Part shown: in pieces, positions 37,881-46,112 of the stretch
Layout: every line of letters starts with the position of its first letter
Numbering within the stretch: the first letter of the stretch is position 1
DNA from: Granulosicoccus sp.
GTDB taxonomy: Bacteria; Pseudomonadota; Gammaproteobacteria; Granulosicoccales; Granulosicoccaceae
NCBI GenBank assembly: GCA_023300375.1
Contig: JALZWO010000011.1
Span: 33,055-97,054 of the forward strand
Reading direction: 5' to 3'
Length of the DNA: 64,000 bases
Translations under genes and position numbers: made by a program
Notes under the pieces: model-generated
What the model was told of the DNA's origin: nothing
What the model saw: only the letters and a program-made list of their open reading frames with translations
The model's database searches: none

Positions 37881-37979
37881 GGGAATCGACCTCTAGAGGG
37901 TAGTATGAATGTCGTTATGCTGAGCGATGGATGGTAGTTATCCACCACTCAACAACAAAGACTCACTGGGAGGGTTTAG

Positions 37980-38216
37980 TTAAACCTTTTCACCACGTGA
38001 GCGCAGTTCTGAAAGCACTACGTCTATGCCACGCTTGTCGATGATACGCATGCCGTTAGACGATACACGTAGCGACACAAAGCGCTTTTCAGCAGCGACC
38101 CAAAAACGATGGGTGTGCAGATTGGGCAGGAAACGTCTGCGCGTGCGATTCTTTGCATGCGATACGTTGTTGCCTGACATTGGGCTTTTGCCGGTGACTT
38201 GGCACACTCTGGACAT
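37980..38216 (-). CDS. rpmB: 50S ribosomal protein L28
   Basis: 78-aa ribosomal protein beginning [32 protein letters not shown], the L28 signature, and ending with a basic tail. Only the first Cys of a zinc site is present (C-minus type). It is the first gene of rpmB-rpmG. Confidence 0.97.
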   Translation of the reverse strand: MSRVCQVTGKSPMSGNNVSHAKNRTRRRFLPNLHTHRFWVAAEKRFVSLRVSSNGMRIIDKRGIDVVLSELRSRGEKV

Positions 38217-38261
38217 GAGATACTACTCCGAATTAGGACTTTCACAAAGCTTAGCCTGAGG

Positions 38262-38290
38262 AGTGTAGCGAAATTCTAGCCAACGCTCAA
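38262..38290 (-). promoter_or_regulatory. Possible rpmB promoter
   Basis: On the minus strand TTGAGC (-35, 38285-38290) and TACACT (-10, 38262-38267) are separated by 17 bases, about 45 bases before the rpmB start. Four of six positions match in each hexamer, so support is moderate. Confidence 0.4.
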
Positions 38291-38345
38291 GTTATAAAGC
38301 TCTAGTATTAGCTAATTCTTGCATTTAATTACTTTAATCTTTCCT

Positions 38346-38702
38346 ATGGATCGCATTTTTATCAGAAATTTGGCCGTTGAGACCATTATCGGTATCTACG
38401 ATCACGAGCGGGTAACCCCACAACGCGTGATGCTGGAGCTTGAAATGTCTGCTGACATTGCGCAGGCGGCGAGCTCCGATGATATTGAATCAACTCTGAA
38501 CTACAAGACATTGAGCGAAACACTGGTCGAATTTCTGGAAAATAGTCGTTTTTTGCTCATTGAAACGATGGCCGAGCGGGTAACAGAGATAATTCGGCAA
38601 GATTTTGGCGTGCAGTGGGTGAAACTAACCTTGCACAAGCCCGATGCGTTGCCGGGAGACATCGATGTGGGTGTCATTATTGAGCGAGGTCAAATGCCGT
38701 AA
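38346..38702 (+). CDS. folB: Dihydroneopterin aldolase
   Basis: Folate-pathway enzyme converting 7,8-dihydroneopterin to 6-hydroxymethyl-dihydropterin and glycolaldehyde. It is 118 aa from ATG 38346, the normal size and family start (DRIFIRNLAVETIIGIYDHERVTPQ). Substrate Glu is in the GIYDHE segment and the LNYKTLSETLVEFLENSRFLLIETMAERV helix is conserved. It is divergent from rpmB. Confidence 0.94.
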   Translation: MDRIFIRNLAVETIIGIYDHERVTPQRVMLELEMSADIAQAASSDDIESTLNYKTLSETLVEFLENSRFLLIETMAERVTEIIRQDFGVQWVKLTLHKPDALPGDIDVGVIIERGQMP

Positions 38703-38784
38703 CACCGGCAAGTGAGTCGAGCCAAGATGCTCTGCCAGTCCGTCACGAACTATTTCTCCAACTTATTAGAGAGTGCCAGTATCC

Positions 38785-39957
38785 ATGCAAGCGCCTGAAC
38801 TGCCAGAGCCCGATGCGTATGCCAAGGCGCATAGTGCGCAACTTATCGACGTCGTAAAAGAGCACATCGAGGCTAGTGGTGGTGTTATCTCTTTTGCTGA
38901 TTATATGCACAAAGTATTATATGAGCCTGGGCTTGGTTACTACATGGCAGGTGCCGCAAAGTTTGGTGCCGAAGGCGACTTCATTACCGCGCCGGAAGTA
39001 TCGCCATTGTTCGGAGCCAGCATGGCGGTTCAAATTGCCGAGATACTCGATGCGATGCCTACAGGTGGTTGCGTGCTTGAACTGGGAGCAGGTAGCGGAC
39101 AACTGGCGAACAGTATTTTGAATAATCTTGAGTGTAATGCTGATTTTCAGTACTTTATTCTAGAGCCTAGCGCAGAGTTGCAGCAGCGTCAGCGTCAGAT
39201 GCTCAACTCAAGCCTGTCTGAGCGGTTGTTCTCCTGCGTGCAGTGGTTGGATGCATTGCCCACAAATTTCAAGGGCGTAATCGTTGCCAATGAGGTGATG
39301 GATGCGCTGGCTGTGGAACGTTTCTCGATAGGGCAAGACGGGTTGCAGCAGGTATGTGTGACCGGCGATCTGCAAGAAACGGTACGGCCAGCCAGCAAGG
39401 ATTTAAATAAAGCGGTAGCAGCGCTTGAGCACGATATTGGTGAGTCTTTGCCACTGGGTTATACCTCTGAGTTTTGCGCCTTTTTACCACTTTGGATTGA
39501 GGCTTTGGCAGCATCACTCAACAGCGGCGTGTTGATACTCGTTGATTATGGCTACCCGCGGCGGGAGTATTATTCCGACGAACGCTTAGATGGCACGTTG
39601 TCTTGTTATTACCGGCATCGCGCGCACGGCAATCCCTACTATCTGCCTGGCTTGCAGGACATTACAGCCCATGTTGATTTCACAGCAGTTGTGGAGGCAG
39701 GAGTTGCCAGCGGGCTGGAGTTACTGGGTTATGCTGCTCAGTCGGCATTTTTGCTGGATAATGAACTGCTATCTCTGGCGGAAGCCCGTGGTGCGATTTG
39801 TGAAAGTGAAAAAGATCACATGTCACTAATGAAGCAAGTAAAGACACTGACACTTCCGGGCGAAATGGGGGAGAGGTTCCAGGTAATGGCTCTTGGCAAA
39901 GGCTACGAGCTTCCGTTAAGAGGCTTTCGTACACAGGATCTCAGCTATCGTTTGTAG
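38785..39957 (+). CDS. MidA/NDUFAF7-family class I methyltransferase (COG1565)
   Basis: 390 aa from ATG 38785 (GTG 38773 possible). SAM motif CVLELGAGSGQLANSIL; the family start SFADYMHKVLYEPGLGYYMAGAAKFGAEGDFITAPEVSPLFG is fully conserved. The mitochondrial relative NDUFAF7 methylates an Arg of a complex I subunit; the bacterial substrate is not established. A T-rich tandem repeat begins at its last codons. Confidence 0.88.
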   Translation: MQAPELPEPDAYAKAHSAQLIDVVKEHIEASGGVISFADYMHKVLYEPGLGYYMAGAAKFGAEGDFITAPEVSPLFGASMAVQIAEILDAMPTGGCVLELGAGSGQLANSILNNLECNADFQYFILEPSAELQQRQRQMLNSSLSERLFSCVQWLDALPTNFKGVIVANEVMDALAVERFSIGQDGLQQVCVTGDLQETVRPASKDLNKAVAALEHDIGESLPLGYTSEFCAFLPLWIEALAASLNSGVLILVDYGYPRREYYSDERLDGTLSCYYRHRAHGNPYYLPGLQDITAHVDFTAVVEAGVASGLELLGYAAQSAFLLDNELLSLAEARGAICESEKDHMSLMKQVKTLTLPGEMGERFQVMALGKGYELPLRGFRTQDLSYRL

Positions 39958-40024
39958 CTCGCTTTTGTAACCCGTTTTTATAACTCTCTTTTGTAATTCT
40001 TTTTTGTAACTCTTTTTTGTAACT
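39949..40024 (+). repeat. Degenerate tandem repeat at the midA-like 3' end
   Basis: About six copies of a 12-15-base unit, consensus CTTTTTTGTAACT, run from the last codons of the methyltransferase gene into the gap before uppP. Each unit carries a TAG or TAA like the genuine stop codon. The last copies are the most alike, suggesting recent slippage expansion. Confidence 0.7.
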
Positions 40025-40127
40025 AATTGAAAATCATCGCTAGAGATTTTTCATACGCCCAGCCGTTGGCATCATCCTTGGTGCACAGGCGAACGATCTT
40101 CCGTATTTCACAGGCCCAACAACACTT

Positions 40128-40925
40128 ATGGAACTATCCCACATTATCTGGCTTGCTCTTGTCCAAGGGCTTACCGAGTTTTTGCCGGTATCCAGTTCAG
40201 CTCATCTGATTCTAGTACCGAGCTTGCTCAATTGGCCTGATCAAGGCTTGGCGTTTGACGTGGCAGTGCACTTGGGAACTCTGATGGCTGTTGTGGCCTA
40301 TTTCCGTAATGACATCGTGACATTGTTTTTTTCATGGATTAAGTCCATGAAGCCCAATGGTATGAGCCCTGAGGGGCGGCTAGCCTGGGGTATCATCCTT
40401 GGAACTATTCCAGCCGGGCTGGTAGGTTTGGCATTCAAGGACTACATAGAGATTTATTTGCGTTCACCTCTGGTCATCGCTGTCACCACCATTGTATTTG
40501 GCTTGTTATTGTGGTTCGCAGACATGCGCAGCAAACGGGTTCGTAATGAATACACGTTGAGTTGGCAGGACTTTCTGGTTATTGGTTGCGCTCAGGCAGT
40601 TGCATTGATTCCAGGCACATCGCGCTCTGGAATAACCATTACAGCTGGATTGTTGATGGGTCTTACCCGTGAGGCTTCTGCGCGCTTCTCGTTCCTGCTG
40701 TCTATCCCTATTATTGTTTTGTCAGGTTTGAGCGTCACTAAGGATTTGGTGTCTAGCGCCACGCCAGTTGAGTGGAATACATTGTTCCTCGGAACCATCA
40801 TCGCCGCCATCAGTGCCTTTATCTGCATCCACTTCTTCCTGGCATTCATCAACAGGATGGGTATGACGCCGTTTGTTATTTATCGCTGGATACTCGGCTG
40901 CGTGTTGTTGTTCGTTTTTTTGTAA
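40128..40925 (+). CDS. uppP: Undecaprenyl-diphosphatase UppP (BacA)
   Basis: Membrane phosphatase recycling the C55 lipid carrier for peptidoglycan and surface polymers. It is 265 aa with about eight helices. The catalytic motif [14 protein letters not shown] (Glu-rich box with the Ser/Ala/His segment) is at residues 13-26, and [18 protein letters not shown] is at about 162-180, with the catalytic Arg. ACTTATGG start is at 40128. Confidence 0.96.
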   Translation: MELSHIIWLALVQGLTEFLPVSSSAHLILVPSLLNWPDQGLAFDVAVHLGTLMAVVAYFRNDIVTLFFSWIKSMKPNGMSPEGRLAWGIILGTIPAGLVGLAFKDYIEIYLRSPLVIAVTTIVFGLLLWFADMRSKRVRNEYTLSWQDFLVIGCAQAVALIPGTSRSGITITAGLLMGLTREASARFSFLLSIPIIVLSGLSVTKDLVSSATPVEWNTLFLGTIIAAISAFICIHFFLAFINRMGMTPFVIYRWILGCVLLFVFL

Positions 40926-41026
40926 GCTCTTAAAAAAGAGTAAGGCAGCTTGGTCGGGCCACACAAGCCAAGGCGTATCAGGCCTAAGTGGCGCGCCAAC
41001 AGATCTGATAGCTCCTTGAAGTGTCT

Positions 41027-41413
41027 TTATTGAGGCACTTGTAGTTCAAAGGTTTTGCCGCCGAGTCCGTGAACGGAGTCATTTGCGCGCAGTGTAACGG
41101 TGGTGATACCTTCGGGTATGGTTAAAGTGACAGAGCGGGTGAACGGTTGTTCATTAACATGTGGGTGAGCAAGCTCCCTTACGCCGATGACTGCTCCGTC
41201 AGGCGTTAGTACATCCCAGCGGTCGGCGTAATGGTCCCAGCCGGTATCCGCATGTGCCACAGTGGCGTTGATCTGATAGCGGCCATCACCAAGCGCTGTA
41301 ATGGTGCCGCCAACAACATCCGCTTCGCCCGCTAAGACCGTAGAAAAAGAAAAGCTTGCCACAAGTAGTGCGGCAACTACGCGCAGTGGTTTGGTGTTAA
41401 ATCGTTTTTGCAT
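41027..41413 (-). CDS. Small secreted protein of unknown function
   Basis: 128 aa from ATG 41413, with a signal peptide (about residues 1-27, LLVASFSFSTVLA cut before GEADV). The mature part is beta-rich and contains DTGWDHYADRWDVLTPDGAVIGVRELAHPHVNEQPFTRSVTLTIPEG, which looks like an immunoglobulin-like or fibronectin-like sandwich. Single Asp/His-rich loops suggest metal binding, but no family is recognised. It is convergent with uppP. Confidence 0.65.
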   Translation of the reverse strand: MQKRFNTKPLRVVAALLVASFSFSTVLAGEADVVGGTITALGDGRYQINATVAHADTGWDHYADRWDVLTPDGAVIGVRELAHPHVNEQPFTRSVTLTIPEGITTVTLRANDSVHGLGGKTFELQVPQ

Positions 41414-41527
41414 GGTGCTGTCCTCGTTAGCTTGTCGATAGTATAATCCCACGGACGGCCTCGCCTTGTTTGTTGCGCGCCGTGTGTTTATGCAGAAAGT
41501 AGAGAATTCGTCATTTGATCACCGAAG

Positions 41528-41896
41528 ATGGACACTATGCCAATTAACCCACCACCTCCTGTAGTAACGCGAAATATTGGTGGAGATTCCAGCATTGTGG
41601 GGCCGGTTCTGCAGTTCTCGTTGTTTATAGTGCCCATCGTCATGAACTGTTTTTACATGGTGTACGCGCTTGCAGGATTGATCATCGAGGGGCGTGATAA
41701 AACGACCTGGTCGCTAGAGGCGCCAACCGTCGGGTTCTGGGTATGTTCGAGCATGGTGGGTTATTGCTTGTTGGTGCTAGCGTACGTTCGTTGGCGTGGT
41801 GCCACTTGGTGGCACCCTCTATCGGTGTCCAGCATTGCCCATATCGTTGTGGCTTTGGCTTTAACTGCGTCTATCTTTGTCACCATCAAGCTTTGA
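41528..41896 (+). CDS. Small three-TM membrane protein, unknown
   Basis: 122 aa with a proline-rich N terminus (INPPPPVV) and three predicted helices (about residues 26-50, 67-86 and 100-118). ATG 41528 or ATG 41537 may be used; GAAG at 41524-41527 fits the second. It has no recognised family. The gene is 21 bases before the VanZ-like gene and likely shares its transcript. Confidence 0.55.
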   Translation: MDTMPINPPPPVVTRNIGGDSSIVGPVLQFSLFIVPIVMNCFYMVYALAGLIIEGRDKTTWSLEAPTVGFWVCSSMVGYCLLVLAYVRWRGATWWHPLSVSSIAHIVVALALTASIFVTIKL

Positions 41897-41917
41897 TGTA
41901 GTTGATTCGGACGTAAG

Positions 41918-42451
41918 ATGCTGTTTGGTTTACTCCTGATATTTGCAGTTCCTCAGGTTTTAGCCGCTACCCTCGTTAGTCGCCCCTTGCAAAAGCCCAT
42001 GTTCGAACACCCCAGAGCACTGTTTAATTTTAAAGCCCACGGGCTATTTACAGCGAGCCATTTGCGCTATCGCAGGCTTTGGTTTGCGGTGGGTGTGTTG
42101 TTGGTTTTGGTTGTTCTAGCACTGTCTATCATGTCTCTGCCGTCTCCAGTTGGGGGTTTGATGGCTCAGGATAAACTGTTGCATGTCATTGCGTACGCCG
42201 GCTTGATGGGTTGGTTTTCACAGATTTTTAGGCATGATCTAACCCGCCTAATTCTGGTATTCAGTCTCATTTTTATGGGCATTGGCGTTGAGTTTATTCA
42301 AGGCAGTACCACCTATCGGCAATTTGATGTGCTCGATATGATCGCCAATACATCAGGTGTTATTTTAGCGTGGGCGCTTGCCTACACGTGGGTTGGCAAT
42401 GTACTGCCATGGTTTGAGAACTCAGTGAGCCGAGCCTTGCAAAGGGGCTGA
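41918..42451 (+). CDS. VanZ-like membrane protein
   Basis: 177 aa with an N-terminal helix, a basic stretch, then four helices in which DKLLHVIAYAGLMGWFSQIF, GIGVEFIQGSTTYRQFDVLDMIANTSGVILAW match the VanZ family pattern (DKxxH, E-Q, D-N). VanZ gives teicoplanin resistance in enterococci; Gram-negative relatives have no known function. Its 3' end overlaps the convergent cca gene by 30 bases. Confidence 0.75.
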   Translation: MLFGLLLIFAVPQVLAATLVSRPLQKPMFEHPRALFNFKAHGLFTASHLRYRRLWFAVGVLLVLVVLALSIMSLPSPVGGLMAQDKLLHVIAYAGLMGWFSQIFRHDLTRLILVFSLIFMGIGVEFIQGSTTYRQFDVLDMIANTSGVILAWALAYTWVGNVLPWFENSVSRALQRG

Positions 42452-43669
42452 ATTGCGCCTCCAGCTTTTAAGCTGACTAATTCGAGCAAGGCGAATGTGT
42501 TCGGCTATTTGCGATTTATCCTGAGTGTTTCGAGCAATGGTTGCAGTATCTATAGATGAGTACACCGTAGCTGCTTCATCGAGGAATTGTGCTTGCGGGT
42601 AATCGGTGTGCTCTTTACCCAAGCGACCGCGCGCGTCGGCTAGGCAGAGGGTTAAAAATTGCTTGAATCGTTCAGGTTTACGCACCACATCGAGTGATTG
42701 AAACAGGTCGACCAGAGTGGTTGCTTTCAACTCAAAAGCGCGATGACAGTGCGTATGGTAGCGAGCTGCCATGACGGCCAGATCACGAGGTTTTTTCGGT
42801 ACTCTTAACCGTTCGCATAAAACCTGCGCAAGCTTAGCGCCACGCTCTTCATGACCATGATGCGAAGGTAGTAGCTGTTTGGGCGTTGTGGCTTTGCCCA
42901 AATCATGGCACAGAGCGGCGAAGCGCGTATCACTGTCCGCATTCAACTGTGTGGTTTGCTCAAGCACCATCATGGTGTGCAGGTAACTATCAATTTCAGG
43001 ATGCCATTGCGCTTTTTGCTCAACGCCGTGCAACGCATCAAGCTCTGGTAAGACAACAGCGAGTGCGCCACAGTTGCGTAAGATGTCGAAAAATGCTCTT
43101 GGTTGATGTGCAGATAATGCTCGGTACATTTCCTGCCACACACGCTCTGCTACCAAGTTGTTCACCTCTCCCTGGCTAACCATAGTGCGCATTAGAGCCT
43201 GCGTTTCGTCGGCAACAGTAAAGCCCAGGTGGGCAAATCTTGCCATAAATCTGCCAACGCGCAGCACTCTGACTGGGTCCTCAACAAAGGCCTCCGATAC
43301 ATGCTTTAGTTGACGCAGCTCAAGATCATTGCAGCCACCGTAGGGGTCAATCAGATTGTTATTTTGATCTTTGGCGATGGCATTGATGGTCAGATCTCTA
43401 CGGCTTAAATCTTCTTCAAGGGTCACGCTTGAGTCTGTATTAAAGCTGAAGCCACGATAGCCGCTGCCCGTTTTACGTTCTACGCGAGCTAGGGCATATT
43501 CTTCGTGAGAGGTGGGGTGGAGGAAAACGGGGAAATCTTTCCCGACAGGTTTATAGCCTGCTTCTAGCATGTCCACCGGCGTACTACCCACCACCACCCA
43601 GTCGCGATCAATGACTGGTAATCCAAGCAATTCATCGCGTACGGCGCCGCCCACTAGATAGGTTTTCAC
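42422..43669 (-). CDS. cca: CCA-adding tRNA nucleotidyltransferase
   Basis: Builds or repairs the CCA end of tRNAs. It is 415 aa. The nucleotidyltransferase start YLVGGAVRDELLGLPVIDRDWVVVG has the catalytic Asp pair (DRDW), followed by RRDLTINAIA and EDPVRVLRVGRFMARF. The C-terminal HD domain (ALCHDLGKATTP, HHGHEERGAKL) adds the phosphohydrolase activities of the gammaproteobacterial type. The last 30 bases overlap the VanZ-like gene. Confidence 0.96.
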   Translation of the reverse strand: MKTYLVGGAVRDELLGLPVIDRDWVVVGSTPVDMLEAGYKPVGKDFPVFLHPTSHEEYALARVERKTGSGYRGFSFNTDSSVTLEEDLSRRDLTINAIAKDQNNNLIDPYGGCNDLELRQLKHVSEAFVEDPVRVLRVGRFMARFAHLGFTVADETQALMRTMVSQGEVNNLVAERVWQEMYRALSAHQPRAFFDILRNCGALAVVLPELDALHGVEQKAQWHPEIDSYLHTMMVLEQTTQLNADSDTRFAALCHDLGKATTPKQLLPSHHGHEERGAKLAQVLCERLRVPKKPRDLAVMAARYHTHCHRAFELKATTLVDLFQSLDVVRKPERFKQFLTLCLADARGRLGKEHTDYPQAQFLDEAATVYSSIDTATIARNTQDKSQIAEHIRLARISQLKSWRRNSAPLQGSAH

Positions 43670-43719
43670 GTGCGCTTGTTTGTGTAAGAGAGCATAAGGG
43701 CAATGTTACACTTAACCAC

Positions 43720-44793
43720 ATGAAGCTACGAATATCCTCAGTTCTAATTTTAATGGCGGTTTCACTGAGTGGCTGCAACGCAGTTGGCTACTACTCGCAA
43801 GCCGTTGGTGGTCACCTCAAGCTGATGAGTGCGCGCGAGCCCATAGACAAGGTGCTGGTCAATCCAGAAACGCCTGAGGAGCTGCGTGAGAAGCTGCAAA
43901 CTCTGTTAGATGCTCGTCAGTTCGCAGTGTCCACATTGGGCCTTCCGGACAACGACAGTTACAGCAGTTTTGTCGCTACAGGCCGCGACGCGGTAACCTG
44001 GAATGTGGTCGCGGCTCCAGAGTTTTCTGTGAGTCCTAAAACGTGGTGTTTTCCAGTGGCTGGTTGTGTCAGCTATCGTGGATACTTCGATAGAGCGGAC
44101 GCTGACGCTTATGCAGCTGAGTTGGCTAAAGATAATTTTGATGTCACGGTAGGTGGGGCCTCAGCGTATTCCACGCTGGGTTGGTTCGACGATCCTGTTC
44201 TAGACACCATGCTGCGTGGTTCTGATGTTCGTTATGTGGGCACGCTGTTCCACGAGCTCGCACATCAGTTGCTTTATGTCAAAGACGACAGCAATTTCAA
44301 TGAAGCCTTTGCCTCTTTTGTTGAGCAAGAAGGCACGCGCCAATGGCTGAAAGAACGTGGTGAGGCTGAGCGCATAGAGCAATACGATGCCTCACTACGG
44401 CGTGGAGAGGATTTTGTGCTTCTACTTCAAAAGACTCGGAATGGTCTGCTCGAAGCTTTTGCACAAGATGGGGACGAAGAGGCAATGCGCGAAGCGAAAG
44501 CCGCGGTATTTGCCACCATGCAAGATGACTACATTGAGCTCAAAGAACACTGGAATGGTTACTCGGGCTACGACAATTGGTTCAAGCGAGATGTTAACAA
44601 CGCAAGGCTGGTAGCTGTTTCTACCTACCGTCGCTTTGTACCTGCTTTTCAAGCCATGTACCTGCAAGCTGGCGAAGATCTCAACGAGTTCTACAAAGTG
44701 GCGAAAATCGCTGCAGACCTGCCGCCAGTCGAACGGCGTGAACACCTCAATGCGTATATTGGTGCTTTGAGGGCCGTTTCGTCGTTAAATTGA
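43720..44793 (+). CDS. Lipoprotein aminopeptidase (COG4324 type)
   Basis: 357 aa with a lipoprotein signal ending LSGC (Cys near residue 19). A gluzincin-like HELAH motif at about residues 173-177 (TLFHELAHQLLYVKDDSNFNEAFASFVEQEG) has the third ligand Glu in the NEAFASFVE helix. This is the pattern of the predicted aminopeptidase family COG4324. It is expected in the periplasm on the inner leaflet of the outer membrane. Substrates unknown. Confidence 0.85.
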   Translation: MKLRISSVLILMAVSLSGCNAVGYYSQAVGGHLKLMSAREPIDKVLVNPETPEELREKLQTLLDARQFAVSTLGLPDNDSYSSFVATGRDAVTWNVVAAPEFSVSPKTWCFPVAGCVSYRGYFDRADADAYAAELAKDNFDVTVGGASAYSTLGWFDDPVLDTMLRGSDVRYVGTLFHELAHQLLYVKDDSNFNEAFASFVEQEGTRQWLKERGEAERIEQYDASLRRGEDFVLLLQKTRNGLLEAFAQDGDEEAMREAKAAVFATMQDDYIELKEHWNGYSGYDNWFKRDVNNARLVAVSTYRRFVPAFQAMYLQAGEDLNEFYKVAKIAADLPPVERREHLNAYIGALRAVSSLN

Positions 44794-44838
44794 GTTTATT
44801 GGAACTGGGCTGCCCGTAGTACTGACAGCCCGAATTCT

Positions 44839-45798
44839 CTATCGACGTGCAGCTGTGCGGCGCTTCTGTAGTCGGCCAGCCCAATCAGCGGTACCCAGAT
44901 ACCGTGGTACAACCGCATCTAGCGAGGTGTTTTGTCGCGCGCAATCCTCGCTGCAAACACTGGGCGTTTGTAGTGAGAGGTAGTTGTCTCGCGAGAAGGG
45001 TTTGCCGGGTACTAATTCCATAACGCGTGCTTGTGCTCGCGACGCCCAGTCTGGTAATCCAATGACCTTGCGCGTCATGCCAGCCGTGCTTGCGGTGTAT
45101 TCAACCAACTCTTTGAGCGTGTAATCTTGTGGGCCACACAACTGAATGGTTGCGTCATTGGCTTGTGGATCATCAATGGCGTTAATCATGCTGTCGCACA
45201 CATCACCTACAAAGACTGGCGCCATTTTGGCTTCCGGCACCGCTAGTGGGAAAATAGGCAGCATGCGTAGCAGGGCTGCGAAGCGATTAAAGAATGCGTC
45301 GTGCTCACCAAAAATGATCGATGGCTGGAAGTGCGTCCAGCGCAGGCCAGGTGCCTCGTCTGTGGCAAAGCTTTTAACCAGATCTTCCGCCATACCTTTA
45401 GTTCGCAGGTACTCGCTGGAGCCACCTTCAGCATCTGCATTCAGAGCGCTCATGTGTAGATAGCGACTGATGCCATTGGCCTTGCATGCTGCCAGCACTT
45501 TGCTGGTGAGGCCCAGATGCGCATTGCGAAAGCTGCTTTCATCGGCGTTGTAGCCTTCGTTGAGTATGCCAACCAGATTAATGACCACATCAGATCCTGC
45601 AAGGGCCTGTTGCAGGGCATCAGCGTCGTGCACATTCACTTCCACAGTGTGAACATTGATTAGCGTACGTAGCTTACGTACTCGACTGGCACGTCGCGTG
45701 AGTACTACGACTTCATCAAAGCGCTCAGCTAGACGGAATGTAAGCTGGGAGCCGACAAAACCTGATCCTCCCAGTAAGGTAACTCGACGACTGGACAT
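44839..45798 (-). CDS. NDUFA9-like NAD(P)-binding SDR protein
   Basis: 319-aa atypical short-chain dehydrogenase. The Rossmann motif is LLGGSGFVGSQL at the N terminus, then VVINLVGILNEG, YLHMSALNADAEGGSSEYLRTKGMAEDLV and HFQPSIIFGEHDAFFNRFA, all typical of the complex I NDUFA9 subfamily. The SDR active-site YxxxK is present as YLRTK. Often membrane or quinone-linked; the exact reaction in bacteria is not known. Confidence 0.85.
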   Translation of the reverse strand: MSSRRVTLLGGSGFVGSQLTFRLAERFDEVVVLTRRASRVRKLRTLINVHTVEVNVHDADALQQALAGSDVVINLVGILNEGYNADESSFRNAHLGLTSKVLAACKANGISRYLHMSALNADAEGGSSEYLRTKGMAEDLVKSFATDEAPGLRWTHFQPSIIFGEHDAFFNRFAALLRMLPIFPLAVPEAKMAPVFVGDVCDSMINAIDDPQANDATIQLCGPQDYTLKELVEYTASTAGMTRKVIGLPDWASRAQARVMELVPGKPFSRDNYLSLQTPSVCSEDCARQNTSLDAVVPRYLGTADWAGRLQKRRTAARR

Positions 45799-46112
45799 AT
45801 AAATGCATGACTCTTAAAGGTTGTGAATCGATTACGCCAATATACACCGTGTGATTCGCGCTGATGAAGCAAGAAACACTAATGTTGGCTGGCACGATAC
45901 CTGAACTGACGTGACCGCTCTTAGTCATGTCGGCACAGGGGCTGTGATGATTTAATTTTATGCCTGCGAAAATATAATTTCTTGGCGTATTGGTCAATGA
46001 ATCGCCATAGTAGCGGTAATAAGCCTTGCCCTGCCGTGCGTATAGCCCACTGGTGCCGCAATTCTTCGACGCAGATCAACAATCTGCTTATAAATTTAGG
46101 AATTGGAACCTC
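45799..46112. other. Divergent region before the soeABC operon
   Basis: Gene-free 314 bases. TATAAT at 45973-45978 is a possible -10 for the operon, with only a weak -35 (TTTAAT, 45951-45956, spacer 16). GGAATTGGAACC before ATG 46113 is the ribosome-binding site. The frame open from 46026 has no ribosome-binding site and a non-family N terminus, so the start was moved to 46113. Confidence 0.4.

Noticed and set aside
42422..42451. VanZ-like and cca overlap as a sign of a frameshift
   Set aside because: Both proteins have normal ends; a 30-base tail-to-tail overlap of convergent genes is common.
46026..46112. 29-residue N-terminal extension of SoeA
   Set aside because: No ribosome-binding site, non-family sequence, and a good GGAA-type site with family N terminus at ATG 46113.
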